In this document: in pieces, positions 60,032-64,000 of the stretch
Numbering within the stretch: position 1 is the first letter of the stretch
Layout: each line of letters opens with the position of its first letter
Assembly (NCBI GenBank): GCA_928212115.1
Contig: CAKMRJ010003334.1
Location: forward strand, 95,500,224-95,564,223
From: Lactuca virosa
Lineage: Eukaryota > Streptophyta > Magnoliopsida > Asterales > Asteraceae
Length of the DNA stretch: 64,000 nt
Direction: 5' to 3'
Notes under the pieces: model-generated
Seen by the model: only the letters and a program-made list of their open reading frames with translations
The model's database searches: none
Told to the model about the DNA's origin: nothing
Program-made: the position numbers and the translations under genes

Positions 60032-60084
60032 TTGGTGGCATATAGTTTAAAAACTCAAAGTTTTTTTTTCAAACATAACGAAAA

Positions 60085-60240
60085 GCTCGCCGAGTCCATA
60101 TATCTGCTCGGCGAGTCCATTTGGAAATTCCTGAGAAAACGCGGACTCGCGTGTCTGCTCGACGAGTAGGTACTACTACTCGGCGAGTACACGTATTTAC
60201 CCGAAAAAAATAATAATTATTTTTCACATTCTATAAATAA
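60085..60240 (+). promoter_or_regulatory. Internal promoter-like block: dyads and TATA box
   Basis: CTCG-N-CGAG dyads at about 60086, 60106, 60158 and 60180 are followed by CTATAAATAA (60231-60240), the same arrangement as the LTR promoter. It precedes the post-pol ORF by 500 bases. Confidence 0.55.
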
Positions 60241-60363
60241 GGGGTTTTAACCCTAATTGGTAAAACACCATTTCACAAGAAGCCACCAGCCGCTCGACGA
60301 GCATTTCCTCTCTCAAGTCTTAATCTTCAAATTCTTGTGTTCCTTGCATCTTCAACCAAAAAG

Positions 60364-60739
60364 GTAACGTTTTTCTCACTTAATCTGGTTAAAGTTCATA
60401 TCTTGGGTAGATTGGTGGCTATAATCCATGAAAAATCCGATTTTGGGGTTTACTCCAAACCTGGGGTTTTGATTGTTAGGACGAATTAGGTTGTTTTAGA
60501 CGAAATTCCTTACACATTTATGCTTAATAGACATACCAAAACAAACCCCTGTACTAATTTGTGTGTTTGGATGGTTGATTTCGCCCGAATCAGAATTAAA
60601 ACATGGACCGACTCGCACAGTTCATCCTGCTCGTCGAGCAGGACGTCTACTCGGCGAGTCCATATTGCAGATGCCCAGTATTTTGATGTTTTTAATTTTT
60701 CTGTGTTTTGTTGGTGGTTTTTGTGGTTTGGTTTTGCAG
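60364..60739 (+). other. Probable intron before the post-pol ORF
   Basis: Donor AAAAG|GTAACG (GT at 60364) and acceptor GGTTTTGCAG (60730-60739), six bases before the ORF ATG. Contains a 19-bp perfect dyad (60625-60643). Confidence 0.45.
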
Positions 60740-60744
60740 GAAAT

Positions 60745-62016
60745 ATGTCTAGGCGGGGACAGAGTTCAAGGGGAGGCGGCTATGGGGACCTCCCATGGTT
60801 AACTTTTCCAGGAATGACCTCCAAATCTTCACTTGCTCGCGCGAAAAACAAACTGGAAACAATAAAACGAAAGGAAATTTATGTCCCCAACGCAATCGAC
60901 TGACATTGGGTGGGTCAAACCGGGTTGGAGGAAGAGTTGACCCCTTATTTGGTCAAGTCTTTCGAAAATGATGGGATGACAATAGTTTGTGACGGTTGGA
61001 GTCGGTTGTTCAAGATTCAAGAGCCAGTTTACCAAGAACTGTGATGGGAGTTCTTTTCTACCATCTCCTTCAAGGGTGGTAGTGATTATTATAGTACAAA
61101 TGTTATTGCATATTGTCTTGGAGGAGAAGTGCGCCAGTGCAGCATGGCGGAGCTCGCATGGAGATTGGGAATTTATGATCAAAATGTGATCATGTCCGAA
61201 AACTTTGAAACATTCCTGGAACATTGTCACAAGGACTTGCCCGAAGAAGTAGTTGCATCTACTTGGTGGAATACAATTGCAAACCGGGTCTACATTCCAT
61301 CGTCTGCTCAAGAGGGGAGTATTTGTTCCCCAATTCATCGTCTGATACATCGTCTAATCGCAAATACTATTAACATGCGAAAGGATGATGATAAGGTCCC
61401 TACTCTTGACATTTTCTACATGTGGAGCATTATCACTCCTGATGTTTTTTGCAATTTGCCATATTGTTTGGCAAAATATTTAGCAGAGGGGGCGGTTAAG
61501 GAGCGGATCACCTCCAAAATCAACGGGGGCATGTTTGTTACGAAGTTGGCGAGGTCGTATGGGATCTTGGACCAAGGGGAGGCAAGGATGTTGACAATGA
61601 TTCCTTCTCCTCCTTTTACCACCACTTTATTCAGGAATGAAAGGATCATTGATGATTATGGTGGGGGACACATTGGGATCCCGAATGCTGATGAGGTATT
61701 GATGTCGGAGGAACCGGGAAGGAGGGTAAGGCCAAGAAGGGAGCACGTCCGTGAAGACCCATCGGTCATTCCAGTGGAAGAACAGTTACCCATGGACTGG
61801 TACAACGTGGAGGCAAGAAGGTACCAGGACGACCTTGGAAGAAGCATGAACTACAACAACGAATCATTTGTTTCTTTATTTGAACAAATGAATATCGCAC
61901 CAAGGCCCGGACCCAGATTTTCCTATGTGCCAAGTTGGGAGGAGAGAGTGCAAGCAAGAAGGAACCAAGCTGGTGGAAGTGGAACTGGAGGAAACGAAGT
62001 GGAGGATGAAGATTGA
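60745..62016 (+). pseudogene. Athila post-pol ORF (ORF-1/env-position protein), two stops
   Basis: A single frame of 424 codons from ATG 60745 to the stop at 62014-62016, interrupted by TGA at codon 53 (60901) and codon 100 (61042). It resembles the family of Arabidopsis retrotransposon ORF-1/putative plant transposon proteins: AELAWRLGIYD, FETFLEHCHKDLPEEV, a helical central region (PIHRLIHRLIANTINMR) and an acidic, Gly-rich C-terminus. I see no signal peptide or membrane segment, so an envelope role is not supported. Function unknown. Confidence 0.65.
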
Positions 62017-63630
62017 TGTTATGTTTTGTTTTTAATTTGGATGTTTGAAAACTATTTTTATTTGTGGGTTTTGAACCTCTAGGACGTTAAAGTAGGAGTT
62101 TGTTTTTTTTATCACTTGTGTTTGCTCTTATTTTTTCAGATTGAAGCTAGGATGCATGCACGAGTCTCAAATATCAAGGCTAGAGTAAGGGCCGAGTCTA
62201 GATGGGAATGTGCAAGTTTTGAGTTTAAGGTCGAGTCCGTTATCAAAGAGGGTTTAAGAGTGTTGTTTATTGAAGAAAAATGAAGGAGAGACAATAAATT
62301 GCCATACCCAAGCACATCAGAAACGGACTCAAAAACAGAAGATTTATTTATCACTCAGCGTTGTACTCGTCGAGTGCATAAGTTAGGCTCGGCGAGTCCT
62401 CTTGCAATACCACGACTTTTCTGCTAAAAATCCTTCTGCTCGCCGAGCAGCCGTAGTGACTCGGCGAGTCACTCAATATTCCACTACCCAAAACTTGGAT
62501 TTTGACCACATATGATACGGGCTTTGCTCATATTCTTTGAAGATTAATTCCTAAAGATTTTCGAGACTATTTTCCTGCATATTTGGAGTTGTACCACACG
62601 AGATTTGACACCCAAGGCATGGATGAGTTGTTCCCATGTCTGAAGCCAATTGAAGATGGAGCTTTCAATAAAGAAAATCAACCTCGCGACTGCTATCCCA
62701 GGGGAGTTTGTTCCAATTCTCTCTTTACTTTTATGTTCTTTATCATGCATAACATGCAATTGGGACATTGCATGAATTAAGTGTGGGGTAGGGGGTTGGT
62801 TATGTTAGTTAATTAGAATCCTAATTTTAGGCTTAATTTTCAAAATTTTGCATAAAATTACTAGGATTAATTTAGAAAATTTCGGTAAAAACAATTAGGA
62901 TTCCATGCTAGTGTTATGTTTGATGATTGCATGAAGACCCAAATGTTTAGTTGAGCCTATACACGTACTAGTGCATTTTTGCCCCCCTTTATCCTAGTGA
63001 AATCATGGGACAAAAACACAACCTCGCTTAGTTTGAGGAATGCAATATGTTTAGCATCGTGTACCAGAAATGCATCCAGGAAATTTTTTATCTTTAATCA
63101 ATAAAGGTTGAAGTTGAGCGCCCCTGCTTAAGCATGTAGGTATTGAGTGGAAAAAAAAGTGAGTTACATGTGAAAAAAAAAGAATTACAAGAAAAAGTTG
63201 TAAGAATTTTGGAGCAGTTAAAGTGAAGATCAAAAGATCAAAAATTCCAAAGTTCAAAAGTTGAAGATACCAAAAATCAAAAAGGTGGTGAATTCAAAGA
63301 AGTAAATATCAATTTTCAAAGAAGTGAAGAATTCCGAATAAGCTCCATAGTGGTATAGAAAAGTTGTAATTGTCTAGATTATGTATGCTTGGGTTGCTCA
63401 ACCAAAAATACCTTGAGGCTAGGAGGTTTTCTGCGGATGGATTCGGAGGGATGCATAAAATGAGCATTGTTCAAAAGAAGTGGGCGAGTGTTTATGAGGA
63501 TTGTGAGTATTTAGAATTGAGTGCGGTCCTTAAGAAAAACTTTAGACACAAATGCATGCATTGCGGTCTTGGCATAATGGCTGGATTTAATTGGGATTGT
63601 CTTATGTAATATTAGTGTGTTAAAATTCAG
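62017..63630 (+). mobile_element. Athila 3' non-coding region
   Basis: It has four dyads at 62363-62472, including a perfect 15-bp CTGCTCG-C-CGAGCAG and a 17-bp GTGACTCG-G-CGAGTCAC, and a hairpin-GTGTGGGG module at 62753-62788. The open frame at 63370-63609 has no recognisable domain; I do not call it a gene. Confidence 0.6.
62753..62788 (+). other. Hairpin plus GTGTGGGG module (second)
   Basis: CATGCAAT-TGGGAC-ATTGCATG (8-bp perfect stem), six bases, then GTGTGGGG followed by TAGGGGG. Confidence 0.65.
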
Positions 63631-63670
63631 TTTTGCTTGGGGGCAAGCAAAAGTCAAGTGTGGGGTATTT
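63631..63670 (+). other. Hairpin plus polypurine tract before 3' LTR
   Basis: TTTTGCTTG-GGGG-CAAGCAAAA (9-bp perfect stem), five bases, GTGTGGGG, five bases, then the 3' LTR. By position this GTGTGGGG is the plus-strand primer tract. Confidence 0.75.
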
Positions 63671-64000
63671 TGAAATGTGCATATTTAGCTATATATTTAC
63701 TATAGATTTTTATTATTTATTGGCTAATTATTTGCAAATTATGGACAAAAGGTGCTTAATTGTGTTTATATTGTATTTTCAGTCCAAAAGATATGCTCGG
63801 AAGCAAAAGGACGCAGGAGATGCATTCGGAAGCTCGGAAATTGAAGAAGGAAGAAAAAGAGCCAAAATCCTGAAGTACTCGGCGAGTAGGGACGTCTACT
63901 CGACGAGTAGGCACGAATGTTCGCGAAGTAAAACACAAAGTCCTTACCGTACACGGATTCTTCAAGGGGACTCGACGAGTCAGTTTGCTACTCGACGAGT
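63671..64000 (+). mobile_element. Athila 3' LTR (window-truncated)
   Basis: TGAAATGTGCATATTTAGC onward, collinear with 52512-52841 with six substitutions and no indels. Confidence 0.92.

Larger units (their letters stand above)
52512..64000 (+). mobile_element. Athila-type Ty3/gypsy element (3' end beyond window)
   Basis: 5' LTR 52512-53892, Asp-tRNA primer site, gag, protease, RT (FMDDFSVFG, typical of the Athila clade), RNase H, integrase, a long 3' region with one further ORF, and the 3' LTR from 63671. Comparing the 330 bases of 3' LTR available with the 5' LTR, I count six differences, so the insertion is recent. Yet every reading frame carries at least one stop or frameshift. Confidence 0.92.

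Noticed and set aside
60745..62016. Calling the Athila post-pol ORF an envelope gene
   Set aside because: No signal peptide, transmembrane segment or cleavage site is visible; only its position suggests env.
63370..63609. 79-codon frame before the Athila 3' LTR
   Set aside because: No recognised domain, inside a non-coding 3' region; kept only as a note.

Overview
This is nuclear DNA from a flowering plant. It consists almost entirely of nested LTR retrotransposons plus one intron-containing host gene. The retroelement families (Ty3/gypsy with Met-tRNA primer sites, an Athila-type gypsy with an Asp-tRNA primer site, Ty1/copia) and the plant F-box gene fix the kingdom. The very abundant dyad ACTCG-N-CGAGT and the LTR ends make me think of Asteraceae, most likely lettuce (Lactuca); that species guess is from memory.

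Layout. 1-2170: 3' end of a 5' LTR, primer site, broken gag and protease of a plus-strand gypsy element. 2172-7731: minus-strand gypsy debris in which a single LTR (3413-7609, itself split by a second LTR) has a primer site and gag on one side and a polypurine tract and RNase H remnant on the other. 7732-10614: AT-rich, low-content DNA with possible MITEs. 10615-14864: an older minus-strand LTR split by a solo LTR (11026-12878).

14870-41018 is one minus-strand, gag-only gypsy element (TR-GAG type) with perfect 5-bp target duplications (CGCTC). Its 3' LTR carries a tandem Ty1/copia insertion (16282-30045, LTR-internal-LTR-internal-LTR, duplication CAACA). Both copia internal regions lack the RT core. 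Its 5' LTR carries a 3.8-kb solo LTR (34966-38801, duplication CGTAA). So the insertion order is readable: old gypsy, then TR-GAG, then copia and the solo-LTR parent.

41024-47940: gypsy gag remnant, a minisatellite, then the host gene (42398-46667, about 12 exons), an F-box/leucine-rich-repeat protein resembling SKIP17, with two apparent single-base frameshifts. 47941-49281 is another solo LTR (duplication GAAAC), followed by a truncated gag and 3' region of the gag-only family and an integrase tail. At 52512 a young Athila element begins (5' LTR, gag, protease, RT, RNase H/integrase, a post-pol ORF with its own promoter-like block, and the first 330 bases of the 3' LTR). Every coding part of it is broken by point lesions.

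The observation I rate highest is a family of short CpG-centred dyads (ACTCG-N-CGAGT, and in other LTRs TCACG-N-CGTGA or GTTTAC-NNNN-GTAAAC). They cluster just upstream of TATA boxes in unrelated retroelements. Bases flanking the core vary from copy to copy yet often stay complementary, which suggests the symmetry itself is maintained. Next come an internal promoter block before the Athila post-pol ORF, and three hairpin-plus-GTGTGGGG modules in the same element.
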